Part shown: positions 26,301-34,400 of the stretch, in pieces
Layout: each line of letters begins with the position of its first letter
Numbering within the stretch: the stretch's first letter is position 1
Assembly (NCBI GenBank): GCA_000469685.2
Contig: LS997565.1
Span: forward strand, 21,323,740 to 21,387,739
DNA: 64,000 nt
Direction: 5' to 3'
DNA from: Haemonchus contortus
Lineage: Eukaryota > Nematoda > Chromadorea > Rhabditida > Trichostrongylidae
Notes under the pieces: generated by a model
Told to the model about the DNA's origin: nothing
The model's input: only the letters and a program-made list of their open reading frames with translations
Databases searched by the model: none
Made by a program: the position numbers and the translations under genes

Positions 26301-27680
26301 GGAGATGCAAAATGACGTCGGAAATATAACTAATAATAATAGCCAATAATTGTAATTGAAAAGCACTCACTAAGTCATCATAACCATCTTTAACAGCACT
26401 AAAAGACAGCACAATAAATAGTGGAATGGCTGTTGAATACCATGATATGGAGGATATTTGAGGTATAAACTGAAATGGAGAATAACCAGCATAAGATCGC
26501 GAGGAACCTACTGAAAACCAAGACCAAATCTTACCTGTAATATCATTAATACTAAGAAATAGAAATTTGCTATCCGTTGAAATTGCTCAAATAAATTCTG
26601 CGGAATGAATGTTATAACATTGTACTTGGACGTTTTAATGTAGTTACCCTGAATGGAAGCGATGATTGCGACTTCCCACTGAAAAACTCCCCCAGTTCCC
26701 CAACTTCTAGCCATACCGCATATTTGAACTGAGAATTGAAGATACGATCATTGGCTCGTAGTCGTCGCTCTTCATCACCCCGAATGACATCCTCACTGGA
26801 AGAAGCACTACGGCTACAGCATCCGCATAATCGTTCGAACATTGACCGATGTTTTGAAGGGGACACAATGGCTGTAACCGGTAATAAATAAAGAAAAAAT
26901 GAGAAAAATTGAAAAAAATACAAAGAACCAAGTTGTTCCATAGCGGAAAAAGTTAAGGAAGTCATTTTCGGAAAGAGGTCAAGGCTGTTTCCGGAAAAGG
27001 TCAAGTCCATTTCCGGCTCGGGATGATTTGTAGCCTGGAAGAAGCTCCCACACATGGTAAAGACGCCTCGGGTATGTTCTCCCCTGAGCAACCGGCTGCT
27101 TTTATACTTCATGACAGCCTTAAACTAATCCAAACTATTTCGAGGGAAAAAGCTATTTCAAAATTATGCAGAACTTTGGAAATTGGACTTTTGCAGATTG
27201 TCATGGGAACCCAACTTTTTCGGACCATCCACCCTGGAACAGTTAATTGCTGGAGCGAGCAAGCCCCTTCGGGAAACTCCTGATGAATTGTTGTGTAGCG
27301 GCTGACCTCGAAACATCGGGAATCAAGGGTGGCATTCGGGTGCTGCCGATAACTTCTTATAACTTCAATCGCCTCCGCCAAGTAGACTGTGCCACTCCTC
27401 TTACTTCACTGAGTTCCTCTGGCTTGAGCCTACTTCCATCACTTTCTTCGTATGGGCCACCATATGGCCCGAATCAGTACCATGGCTACCCCTCCCCTTA
27501 TCACTACTATGACCGGGTTTTATCTTGTTTCTTTTGCAGTTTTTTCCATCTTATCGAGCGTTTTTATGCATACAGATGAATCAGAAATTAATAGAACTAC
27601 TTACGTCGCCTTTCCGGGTCTCCCAATACTCCTGGAGTGTCCGAACCGGTTGGAGCTACTGCAGCTGAAATTCCGAACAT
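10831..27680 (-). CDS. tat-2: P4-type ATPase (phospholipid flippase), ATP8B / TAT-2 class, complete coding gene
   Basis: P4-ATPases flip phospholipids from the outer to the cytosolic leaflet, usually with a CDC50 beta subunit. Coding exons, minus strand, all in phase: 27680-27605, 26871-26717, 26648-26535, 26469-26371, 24706-24572, 24487-24334, 24206-24074, 22328-22214, 22152-22023, 20731-20641, 20559-20433, 20373-20241, 19611-19601, 19407-19306, 19246-19058, 18152-18028, 17405-17273, 17211-16957, 16884-16738, 16635-16552, 16316-16226, 16163-16024, 13917-13767, 13706-13619, 13562-13454, 12499-12390, 12334-12248, 12180-11951, 11366-11266, 11182-11046, 10990-10831. Sum 3912 nt, 1303 residues plus stop, a normal length for the class. 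Landmarks: DGET near residue 216, PISLY 395, DKTGT 450, KGAD 621, TGDK 755, GDGAND 944. The order and wording match vertebrate ATP8B proteins much better than ATP8A, ATP9, ATP10 or ATP11. The symbol is by class (C. elegans tat-2 is the ATP8B-like member) and was not checked by a tree. Confidence 0.93.
11470..11741 (-). mobile_element. tRNA-derived SINE, copy 2 (flippase intron 28)
   Basis: Read on the minus strand, the copy begins at 11741 with a tRNA-like head: an A-box-like TGGTGTAGTGA and, about 40 nt on, a B-box-like GGACTCGAATCC. The body that follows (CCAACCAAGCCTTCCATCCC and CTGAATGGAAGTCGAATGC) is shared with copies near 535, 23470, 39461, 46346 and 57425. A pol III promoter head plus a shared non-tRNA body is the definition of a SINE. 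It lies antisense-neutral inside an intron, in the same orientation as the gene. Confidence 0.8.
11951..12499 (-). CDS. Flippase exons 26-28: membrane segments 6-9
   Basis: Exon 26 (12499-12390) has [20 protein letters not shown] and the ATP8B-type sequence [13 protein letters not shown]. Exon 27 (12334-12248) has [17 protein letters not shown] and a helix ending HGMF. Exon 28 (12180-11951) has LVIFFIPYG, a loop, then two hydrophobic helices with [15 protein letters not shown]. Valine and isoleucine richness and spacing fit helices 6 to 9 of P4-ATPases. Introns here are 55 to 67 bp. Confidence 0.96.
13454..13917 (-). CDS. Flippase exons 23-25: hinge motif GDGAND and membrane segments 5-6
   Basis: Exon 23 (13917-13767) encodes [16 protein letters not shown] and [20 protein letters not shown], the Mg-binding hinge of the P domain. 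Exon 24 (13706-13619) encodes [18 protein letters not shown] and LLLVHG. Exon 25 (13562-13454) encodes [20 protein letters not shown] and the next helix, ending CGYSAQ. The intron between exons 22 and 23 (13918-16023) is the longest in this half of the gene because it contains a mariner-type remnant. Confidence 0.96.
13946..15765 (+). mobile_element. Degenerate mariner-type transposon in flippase intron 22
   Basis: Ends are inverted: AGGGTGTCCCAAAAGTTTTG on the left and CAAAACTTTTTGAACACCCT on the right, with TA outside each end. The plus strand holds transposase debris in broken frames: [12 protein letters not shown] around 15040 (mariner linker), YSPDLSPWD near 15480 (the catalytic D region of the DDE/D triad), and [10 protein letters not shown] with [13 protein letters not shown] near 15600-15660 (mariner C-terminus). 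At 1820 bp it is longer than a usual 1.3-kb mariner, so the left half probably includes foreign sequence. It is inactive. Confidence 0.75.
14842..14862 (+). other. SL1-like spliced-leader motif inside the mariner remnant
   Basis: The 21 nt here differ at one position from positions 2-22 of the nematode SL1 leader and end in CCCAAGTTTGAG. The sequence downstream (GATCCTTCTG) is not the SL RNA intron, so this is not an SL RNA gene. It could be a retrocopied trans-spliced mRNA end or chance. Confidence 0.4.
16024..16884 (-). CDS. Flippase exons 19-22: P domain and variable cytosolic insert
   Basis: Exon 19 (16884-16738) has [20 protein letters not shown]. Exons 20 (16635-16552) and 21 (16316-16226) encode a poorly conserved charged linker, including [20 protein letters not shown] and a Pro/Glu-rich stretch. 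Exon 22 (16163-16024) returns to a conserved core with [16 protein letters not shown] and FLEIATMCM. Exons 20 and 21 are supported by open frame, phase and splice signals rather than by recognised motifs. Exon 21 has two tandem CAG acceptors (16316 or 16313) that would add or drop one Gln. Confidence 0.88.
16957..17405 (-). CDS. Flippase exons 17-18: end of nucleotide domain and return to P domain (TGDK)
   Basis: Exon 17 (17405-17273) encodes [20 protein letters not shown] and YFEDW. Exon 18 (17211-16957) encodes [20 protein letters not shown], then [19 protein letters not shown] and [15 protein letters not shown] at about residue 755 is a core P-domain motif. A MITE of about 510 bp ends only 31 bp before the acceptor of exon 17, so transposon insertion has come very close to the splice region without breaking it. 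Confidence 0.95.
17437..17946. mobile_element. Non-autonomous terminal-inverted-repeat element (MITE family A), copy 1, flippase intron 16
   Basis: The left end reads AAAGGCACAATTCACGATGA and the right end is its inverse, ATCGTGAACTGTGCCTTTAA. The 510-bp interior has no coding potential and is shared with the copies at 25613-26100 and 34150-34602. Matching ends plus multi-copy interior identify a MITE. The superfamily cannot be named from these ends alone. Confidence 0.75.
18028..18152 (-). CDS. Flippase exon 16: nucleotide-binding domain core (KGAD)
   Basis: The exon reads [20 protein letters not shown], then [17 protein letters not shown], and ends inside the next Arg codon with a GTGAGC donor. 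LDFNxxRKRMSV and KGAD are invariant in P4-ATPases; the Lys of KGAD contacts ATP. The acceptor is TTTATTCAG. The 905-bp intron upstream of it, back to exon 15, is unassigned DNA. Confidence 0.95.
19058..19407 (-). CDS. Flippase exons 14-15: start of nucleotide-binding domain
   Basis: Exon 14 (19407-19306) encodes [20 protein letters not shown] and ends KGVPE before GTGAGT. Exon 15 (19246-19058) encodes [20 protein letters not shown], the P4 N-domain signature [20 protein letters not shown], then [12 protein letters not shown]. The SPDE(A/G)AL stretch shapes the ATP pocket in flippases. Both exons are in phase 0 and have normal acceptors. No truncation or missing key residue is seen. Confidence 0.95.
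19601..19611 (-). CDS. Candidate 11-nt microexon of the flippase gene (exon 13)
   Basis: Exon 12 leaves one base over and exon 14 (from 19407) starts in phase 0; joined directly they give a stop within three codons. An exon of length 3n+2 is therefore needed in the intron. At 19611-19601 an 11-nt segment followed by a perfect GTGAGT donor restores the frame and adds Gly-Met-Ile-Asp just before [10 protein letters not shown]. The weak point is the acceptor, a purine-rich run ending in AG rather than the usual TTTCAG. An indel in exon 12 or another small exon are the alternatives. Confidence 0.4.
19975..20150. mobile_element. MITE family A, decayed fragment, flippase intron 12
   Basis: Contains CAGCAACTGAAATCTCGTCC, shared with the interior of copy 1, and a decayed terminal sequence near 20130 (AATGTGAACTGTAGC). 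Only part of the element remains. Confidence 0.45.
20241..20731 (-). CDS. Flippase exons 10-12: membrane segment 4 (PISLY) and phosphorylation site (DKTGT)
   Basis: Exon 10 (20731-20641) carries helix 4 with [10 protein letters not shown]; the PISLY proline-isoleucine step marks the lipid path in P4-ATPases. Exon 11 (20559-20433) encodes [15 protein letters not shown], then [14 protein letters not shown]. Exon 12 (20373-20241) encodes [19 protein letters not shown], with the phosphorylated Asp at about residue 450, then [11 protein letters not shown]. Exon 12 ends with a single G before GTATGC. That base does not fit directly to the next large exon, which is why the microexon at 19611-19601 is proposed. 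Confidence 0.95.
21187..21212. repeat. Solo terminal repeat of MITE family A
   Basis: CAAAGGCACAGTTCACCATA matches the MITE family A terminus. No second end or interior is evident nearby. Similar solo ends occur at 53331 and 60547. Confidence 0.45.
22023..22328 (-). CDS. Flippase exons 8-9: end of actuator domain, membrane segment 3
   Basis: Exon 8 (22328-22214) completes the split Trp codon and encodes [20 protein letters not shown] and [16 protein letters not shown], the conserved stretch leading into membrane helix 3. Exon 9 (22152-22023) encodes a strongly hydrophobic helix ([15 protein letters not shown]), then an extracytoplasmic loop with [17 protein letters not shown] as in ATP8B proteins. 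It ends with one base of a Gly codon before GTAATG. The 61-bp intron between them is typical of nematodes. Confidence 0.93.
23470..23690 (-). mobile_element. tRNA-derived SINE, diverged copy 3 (flippase intron 7)
   Basis: Shows the same order of blocks as the other copies: head remnant GGTGTAGTGACAATACCG, a decayed B box, then AACCAATTATTCCATTCCTT and the ACTCTCCCAGACGGATCC region. It is clearly older than copies 1 and 2, with many substitutions. It sits in the intron between exons 7 and 8 of the flippase. Confidence 0.6.
24074..24706 (-). CDS. Flippase exons 5-7: actuator domain
   Basis: Exon 5 (24706-24572) encodes the segment after membrane helix 2, including [14 protein letters not shown] and NQFVA, with a GTGCGT donor. 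Exon 6 (24487-24334) begins [16 protein letters not shown] and carries the actuator dephosphorylation loop ELDGETNLK; the Glu of DGET is the P4 counterpart of the TGES glutamate. Exon 7 (24206-24074) carries [15 protein letters not shown] and [12 protein letters not shown] and ends inside the Trp codon. Phases are 0/1, 1/2 and 2/0, and every junction has GT/AG ends. All residues needed for the dephosphorylation step are present, so this part looks functional. Confidence 0.95.
25613..26100. mobile_element. MITE family A, copy 2, flippase intron 4
   Basis: Both ends are nearly perfect: TTAAAGGCACAGTTCACGAT at 25613 and the inverse ending at 26100. The interior repeats blocks seen in copy 1, for example the stretch around AATCTCGTCCAAAACACC. 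About 488 bp; lies in the 1.66-kb intron between flippase exons 4 and 5. Confidence 0.8.
26371..27680 (-). CDS. Flippase exons 1-4: N-terminal tail and membrane segments 1-2
   Basis: Exon 1 (27680-27605) opens with ATG and encodes 25 residues starting MFGIS and ending DPERR, then one base of a split codon and a GTAAGT donor. Exon 2 (26871-26717) has a TTACAG acceptor, keeps the frame and carries a Ser/Cys-rich tail followed by the class signature [16 protein letters not shown]. Exon 3 (26648-26535) carries [20 protein letters not shown] and membrane segment 1. Exon 4 (26469-26371) carries [10 protein letters not shown] and segment 2, ending AVKDGYDDL. An internal ATG at 26842 within exon 2 could serve as an alternative start and would shorten the protein by 35 residues. 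The longer start is preferred because its exon is open and its splice phase fits. Exons 3 and 4 are very secure; exon 1 is an inference from phase and splice signals. Confidence 0.85.
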
Positions 27681-27703
27681 GAAATTCTTTGGGAATTAAA
27701 ATC
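27681..27703 (-). promoter_or_regulatory. 5' leader of the flippase with a candidate trans-splice acceptor
   Basis: The sequence just before the start codon of exon 1 reads TGATTTGTGCAG followed by 22 nt and ATG. A pyrimidine- and AG-ended site this close to the start is the usual form of a nematode spliced-leader acceptor. It could equally be the acceptor of a 5' untranslated exon. Confidence 0.3.
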
Positions 27704-30700
27704 TGCACAAATCACGAACAGTCATTGAGAATAGATTGAACTCTGATTCACTGTTAGTTTGATAGCTATGAAATTGGTCATCTGGGAGTGCCGATTAAAA
27801 GAATCTTTCAAATAGTAATGCATGCCATTATCTCTCGTGCAAGCCCAACCCATCAACGTGCTTTTCAAGAAACGATTTAGAGGCAAAAAAATGACATACG
27901 GAGATGAAATGGAAATGAGATGTTACCTGGAGATAAATCATTCGAAGGACTGTTTAGGTCCTCATTTCATGGGCTCTTATGGTAACCCATGGAGATTTTT
28001 TAGGGAAGAATTATGCGATTTCAATCTGCAAACGACTGCAGACCAAAGATGAGTGAGATATGGCCTTTTCTAGCTTTTTTCGAGACATTTGTCAAAAATG
28101 TGCTTCTCTTGTGGCTCATATTCCCCTCGCACGTGAATTTTGACCGTATATGGATAGGTAGGGAATAAGAGTGGGTTGAAATTAGTTAGGGCTGCTGAAA
28201 TTACCCAAAATTGGTTGGAAAACAATACTCTTCCGAAAAATTGTGTGAAAAGATGGTTTTGAGGAGGCTAGCACAACGTGAAACGCTCCTGCACTCATAA
28301 ACTGCGCTAATACTCTTAACTACTGATGATATTTCATTAGAAAGTCAGAGACTCTGATTCACAACTCTTCGGTCCATTATATAACTCCACTCAGTTATTT
28401 CAGTAGGAAGTCGAGAAGGCAGAGCTACGTTCGCCCCAAGACGTAGACCCGATTCTGTCAATCAGAGAGGCTGTATAGAAGGCGGTTGTAAACCTCGTGC
28501 GGATTTATATCGTCAAGGAAGTTCAGTAGTACATACCGGTAAAGTCGAGTAATTGATGCTTTTGGGCAAAACTAGATTTTAAGGCAGCACGATGTTACCC
28601 GCCTTTTTCTCTGCTTTTTAGGTATTTACCTTTGTTCCCTGTCCCCTCGAAACTGTTATTTTGGGCTAAGGTTGTTCTAGTAGGGGTGGGGTAAAACCTT
28701 TCGAGAACCCACAATTAGCGGACTCCTTCACATTTAGGCCTATAATCATAGCTATAATTTGATTTGACAAGATTTGATCCAGTGATTGGTACCGAAATGA
28801 AACGGCGCTCCGATTCACAACGATCTATCCAGAACGATTCGTTCTTTAAAATCGCCATCATTTTTTTCATTGTGCGCCATGATTTCAACTATCACACATA
28901 AAATCGTTGAAATTACATATGTATACATTGTAATTAATCCTATTTTTCATTTGAATTAACGGCTAGTGCATGGCAACTTAAAAAGATCATTCGATTCATC
29001 CCTTATCTCATGTAATAGTACGGAACAGCGGCGAACATTTTTTTTTGGGGAAATTCCATTCACAGGCTAAACTGGGAACTTTTATGACATTGGGATTATG
29101 AGCCGAAGGCGCAGAATGCATGAAACTGTCCAGTTTCACGCTAGCCTTCCCATATTGGGGAATAATTCACCCACGCAAATGAAAACCCAATTCGGGCACG
29201 GTATTAGTGAGAAATTTCCATAATAATAAGTAACATAGTCGAAATAGGATTACGAAATGAGTAGTTTCTGGCTCCCCATTGACGGGCACCCTCCCAATAA
29301 CCCGCAAGTCCGTGAGACCGATGAGAAGATCGTTTAGGAAAAAGAACAACGGAATGGGGTCAGACCATTGGCCAACGATTGCCGAGGCGTTGGGGCCAAG
29401 CTTTAACGGGTATGGGAGCAAATGTTGAAGAGCAAACAACACAGCGACGGTGACACACGTATGAGGCACTATTTGAGACGAACGCGGCGCATTGCCGTAA
29501 GTACAGATAAGGGCATGAAATAGGCATTGATTTATCTGAAAAGCATTGGGGACAATCAATTGCCCGGTTGGTTTGGAATCGATTTGTTCTTTTATTTAAT
29601 CATCTCGGAATGTTTTGCACTCTCCGATGAGTTTTCAGGCAAACAAAGGCTAAACCAGTCTTTTAAAAAACCGCCAAAAGCTGCCCTACAATTTCCTATT
29701 TCGGCCCAGTTACAAAAACGGTGAGGCTACAGGTTCTACTTGTCCCGGTAGTGAACATGGTGGTGACAAATCCCAGTAAAGCCGCCTAGGCCTTTGGTCA
29801 GGTGTCACAAAGCTGGCCCAGGCTTTACCTGGGATGGGTAAAACGTTGAGCCGAAAATCCTTTATATCCTTAGTAGTTTTGGGGTAAGATTCGCTAACAA
29901 ACGTGATTTTTCAAGTGAATTTTCGAATGGGCAGCATCTCAAAGAACCAAACAGAACCGGTCAACCGTCGGTTTGAAATCTGCCATGGTTTCAGGCTGTT
30001 TGGGTAAGTATATGCCGAGAATTTCGCCATAAATCAGGTTTTTCTGGAATGTTGTGGAAGTTTTCATGGAATTGCTTTATATGGACACTACCACTTGTAC
30101 ATTTTATAACCGGTTCCCTCTTCCTTGCTTATTTACCCTCCTAATAGTCCCACACTGAACATGTACTTCGTACGTGTTCCAATTGGGTCACATGGCTGCT
30201 GAAGCCCATCCAAACTTTGGTCAAGTGTTTGACCTTTGAGCCCGTTCCGATCCACGTCCACCGGGTTCCAACACAACGAAGCCACAAACGAGAAGGTCGA
30301 AGTTGGGATATGCTATGATATACTATGCGCTTAAGAGTGACTAGTGTCATTTTGTAGTGTTTCTATTAAAAACTCCAGTTTTTTGAAACAAATCTGGATA
30401 AATGTTGAATTTTCGGCACATACTATCCGAAACCCTGAGATATGTGTACAGATGTGGGAGATTTTACTTTTATGGACGGAACTTTGGCCCCGGACAGGGC
30501 TCTAATATGTATCTGGGCTATTCGGGGACCTTGTTCTTTGCTAATTGACTATTAGGGCCCTTCCACAGGAGAAAAGGAACCAGGCGCGAGCTTGGTAACC
30601 TGACGGAGTTGTCAAATCCATCTATAGTGGCTGGAGATGAGTAGAAAATGCTTGCCCTTTAGAAGCAATAAGAATAATGAGGTGGTAGCAGAAACGCAGA

Positions 30701-31050
30701 GCTGACAGTTGTCCGTTTCACTGAACTTTTTATTCAATTTGAAAATAGAAGCAATTTTTTATTCTTGCAGGTATAATGCTGATTCTCATGGTGGTAACCA
30801 TAAGAAAGTGAAAGAAATGGAATGCGGCTAGTTAATGAGCATCCTGAGAAAAAATAGCTACGTGACGGAAGCTTTTTTGAACCGTGGGATGCGAAGGGAA
30901 AATGAAACGAGCGACGACTCGACCAGATGACGTTCTGCGAAGCCATTACTGGAAGTTGAGCACGAAAATAACTTTCTATTTAAAGGGATACCTGAGTTCT
31001 CTCCTTCGTTGCAATGAATATTCCGGCTAGATCTATGTATATGTAAAGTA
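27704..31050. other. Intergenic region upstream of the flippase
   Basis: Presumably contains the flippase promoter. No motif could be named. Only the weak open frame at 29167-29559 interrupts AT-rich sequence. Confidence 0.5.
29167..29559 (-). CDS. Hypothetical 130-residue hydrophobic open frame
   Basis: Begins MIVPNAFQINQCLFHALICT and has two hydrophobic stretches (VTVAVLFALQHLLPYPL, PIPLFFFLNDLLIGL). No family is recognised and no splice-linked exons were found. Upstream of the flippase on the same strand, 1.5 kb away. Chance or a decayed repeat is as likely as a gene. Confidence 0.12.
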   Translation of the reverse strand: MIVPNAFQINQCLFHALICTYGNAPRSSQIVPHTCVTVAVLFALQHLLPYPLKLGPNASAIVGQWSDPIPLFFFLNDLLIGLTDLRVIGRVPVNGEPETTHFVILFRLCYLLLWKFLTNTVPELGFHLRG

Positions 31051-31499
31051 TTAGGTTGATGCATAATTATTACGGATTTTTTCGGGGCTTCTGGAAGGTG
31101 GCAGGGTTATTCCGCGATCTCAATAACTTCTCGGCGATGGAACAACCAGCTAAAGCCAACTAAGAAATGGGATCTGCTTCTGAATCTACCATATTCACCG
31201 GCAGAAACTTTTATGGATTACCACATCAACCGTTGTTTGATATGAAAAACTGGCTAGGGAATAGAAGCTACGACGGTCTGAATGACTTGATGGCTGATGT
31301 CAAAGCGTGGATCGCCTCCAAGGATCAAAACTTCTTCGCCTTTGGAATCCGACTATTTAGCCAATGGGAAGCAGTGCTTGAAGTGGATGATGGATAAGTT
31401 CCGGAGTAATTATTTGGACATGATTTTGTTCAGTATTCCTATCGTTTCTTCGAACAAAATCTGTTGCAAAAAATCCGCAATAATTATGCATCAACCTAA
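31051..31499 (+). mobile_element. Short mariner deletion derivative (449 bp)
   Basis: Left end TTAGGTTGATGCATAATTAT and right end its inverse ATAATTATGCATCAACCTAA match over about 32 bp with one difference. The plus-strand interior is the last part of a mariner transposase: SYDGLNDLMADVKAWIASKD, FFAFGIRLFSQWEAVLEVDDG, in the style of the usual mariner C-terminus. Most of the transposase is deleted. TA is present on the left; the right flank is AA, so the target duplication has decayed. Confidence 0.85.
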
Positions 31500-34400
31500 A
31501 ATTTCGTAGAAACCGATTCAGGCCCCTCGTTGGAATCCCTTTCGTGTGAAAAAAAGCCCATCAATGGATTACAACTGTCGATGGTTACCAAATAAAAAAG
31601 GTTTCTCCGCTATAATACACATCACATGAACACAAGAATACAGCAGGAAGCGCTTCCCCTTCCTCAGAACTTCTCTTTGTTTATCGAACAGAAAACCGTG
31701 AGTGGTTTGAAGCCAGGTAAGGCAGGTAGAGGAAGTGGTTGTTAGGGGAATCATTAAATATCAGGTTCCAGCCAATCGGCTACATGAGCCGCTGCCTTTA
31801 ACGGATGTCGCAACAAGCTTGCCACCTAGTCTTTCCCTCCATTCCACTAGACCTCCACAGGTTTCGAAAGTGATTGCCAGAACATTCTGAAGCTTTGCTG
31901 AAGTATTGATCCCCAGTGTGAATGTTCTTTGGACCGGATAGCATTTGAACACCACTTTTTCTGAGATTACGTGCACCTTCTGCACCAGCAGTGATAAAAA
32001 ATCTTACCCTCGGAGGGGATTGTTCTGATAAAAGGGTATCGAAAGCTGCTCAAGCTTTGGAGGACGTCAAAAAGAGTTACCAAAATCTGCGTAAAGGAAG
32101 AGGGAGCATCAGAACTTTTGGTAGAGGTAAAGTTAACTTTTGGTAGAGCTTTTTCAGGACATGAGTAGGCAACTCTGCTCTTCTCAATATCCCTCTAGTG
32201 TAATCGGTACAGCTCTCGTAATTGTATACTGACGGGCTACTTTTTCGAGATTGTCAGATGGGAAAACTCGGCAATTTCGTGTCCAATATCGTCTAGCCTC
32301 AGTCCAAATAGGGACATTCAAGCGGACCATCTTGCAATGGTTGAATGAAAACCGATGTTAGCTCGACATTTCCTGAGATTGTTCGAGGAAAGTTTGAAGA
32401 AGAGCAGCTAAGATAGTTGGAGCGGCAATTTGGAGAAAAGTCTATGGAAGTTCCAAAAAACGTGAAAGAGACTCTACCACATGATCCTTCGATGTAGTGG
32501 AAGAGCACAACTGAAAAATCAGCTTATTTCTTTCAAGAAGAACTGTGACGGAGGTAATTAGGCAATGTTTAAGCTCAAGTAGTAAACGAAGTTGGTTGAG
32601 CTGATCCCGACAAGTCAATGGGGGTGACCAGGCCGACCATTCTCGAGCCTCGAGCAGTGGAATTGGAAAAGCTGCATAACTGTTTCTCTGCCCTAGAATG
32701 TGTCGCATTGCAATCGGACAGGCCCACGATTTTCATGGTGTGAAGAACCGCTGCGCTCAACTTTTCTTCAGATCGTCAGTTGCAATGGAATTCACGCAAA
32801 GCTTCTATACTGATTGACGTACAGAAACTAGAACGTGAACATGTGAATGCTTTTATCCTCCCAACAGTTTGACTGGGGAATCAAGTGGTCCTGGAGGAGG
32901 TACCTTCCCGGGCTCTATCTCCCAAGCATGTGTTGCACTGGCGCTATGTGCCGCTATACCGTCTTCACTCTGAGCCCCACATGATGTGGGAGCCTCAAAG
33001 CGGTCTTAGTCTCGAACAAACCGACGACATGTCTCATTCGAAAGTTCTAAGAGGGGGAGGGACCCTTGTGGAACAATTGTATTCCTTTAACACAGAATAC
33101 AAAGTAAACTCAGAAGTCGCCAGTCGCTATTTGAATCACGAAAAGCTACAATGTCGAGTACAAAGGATTCTATGGAGACCTAGCTAAGGTAGGCCTCGAT
33201 TCTGCAATACAATTCATTTTCAAAGGAAAGTTGTAGTTGTGGGGATTCTGAGGCAATACTGTAAAACGCTGACGAAACAAAAAGAATGAAAGTAGCAACG
33301 TTTAACAAGTAATATTTAAATTACGGGGGAATGTTCTTTACGGATGCTATCGGCCCTGGAGTAGAGGTGTAAGCAACCCGGCGATGATCTCGCACAAACT
33401 TTCAGCAGCTCAATGGCAGAACCCTCCGAAAAGCAATTCGCTACCTATGGGACACCTTCCCCTGCAAAGCTGGCGATTAATCCTCGATTTTGTGTCACCT
33501 CACCGGGCTCTGATGCTGCAGCAATTATGGCAGGCGAACATAAGTAAACAAATGTAGCCAATTCAACCAGTTAAATCCAATTAAATATGTATGAGAAGTT
33601 GGGCATAGCCAAGGAATCGCGGATCCATCCGTCGAACTCACTATACGCATTAAATACGTATCGATCTAGCGAATCATGGAACCTCGGGAAGTCGAAAATT
33701 GGTACTGAGAGCTGGCACCGGATTCCGCATTCCGACAGTGGCACGATTCACTATATTGATTCGTATATAGCGCCGGTTGCAAATCCCAGGTTCCCACGGT
33801 TCTCTAACTATGAACAGTCCCCAAAAAGTACGGTAACGTCTTGAGGGAGCAATGGTTGTTGCTCAACATACGAGCCACAACTGGAAGTGAAAGACTTGGA
33901 AAAGGTCAGGCGCGTGGCTGGCACTCTGAGATATTTTATAAACATATGAAGACCAAAACAAAAGCTTTTTCAACAAACTCTCTGATTTTTCAGAAATAAA
34001 AATTCCTTTGAGCAGCCCCTTGAAATATTTGACAACCCCAACATTCAATCGTTTCAGTTTATCACAAATCGAGTGGATCTACAATGTACGGGAGTGTCTT
34101 AGAGGTGCTCTCATTGGAAAGCACGTTTACGACAAAAAAGAGACTGTAAGATATCGTGCTAGGATAAATTTGGGTCCCCTCATATACCATATGTTGTCAG
34201 GTCGGATAACAGCCTAGGAAGGGCGTTATGAAGACTCAAACATTGTCCCGCGTGTGCGAGAGGTCGAGATTCAATGGTATTGTAGAGGCTGCACAAGAGA
34301 ACCCGTGCAGGAAGTTCGAACAACTTGTCATGATCCATAGCGACAGTGAAAAGTAGTGGCTTGATGTTGTGAGCTCTTTGGCATTTGCAACTACGGAAAT

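Noticed and set aside
26612..27112. 166-residue minus-strand open frame over flippase exon 2
   Set aside because: Only the exon 2 part is coding; the rest is intron and upstream sequence read through by chance.
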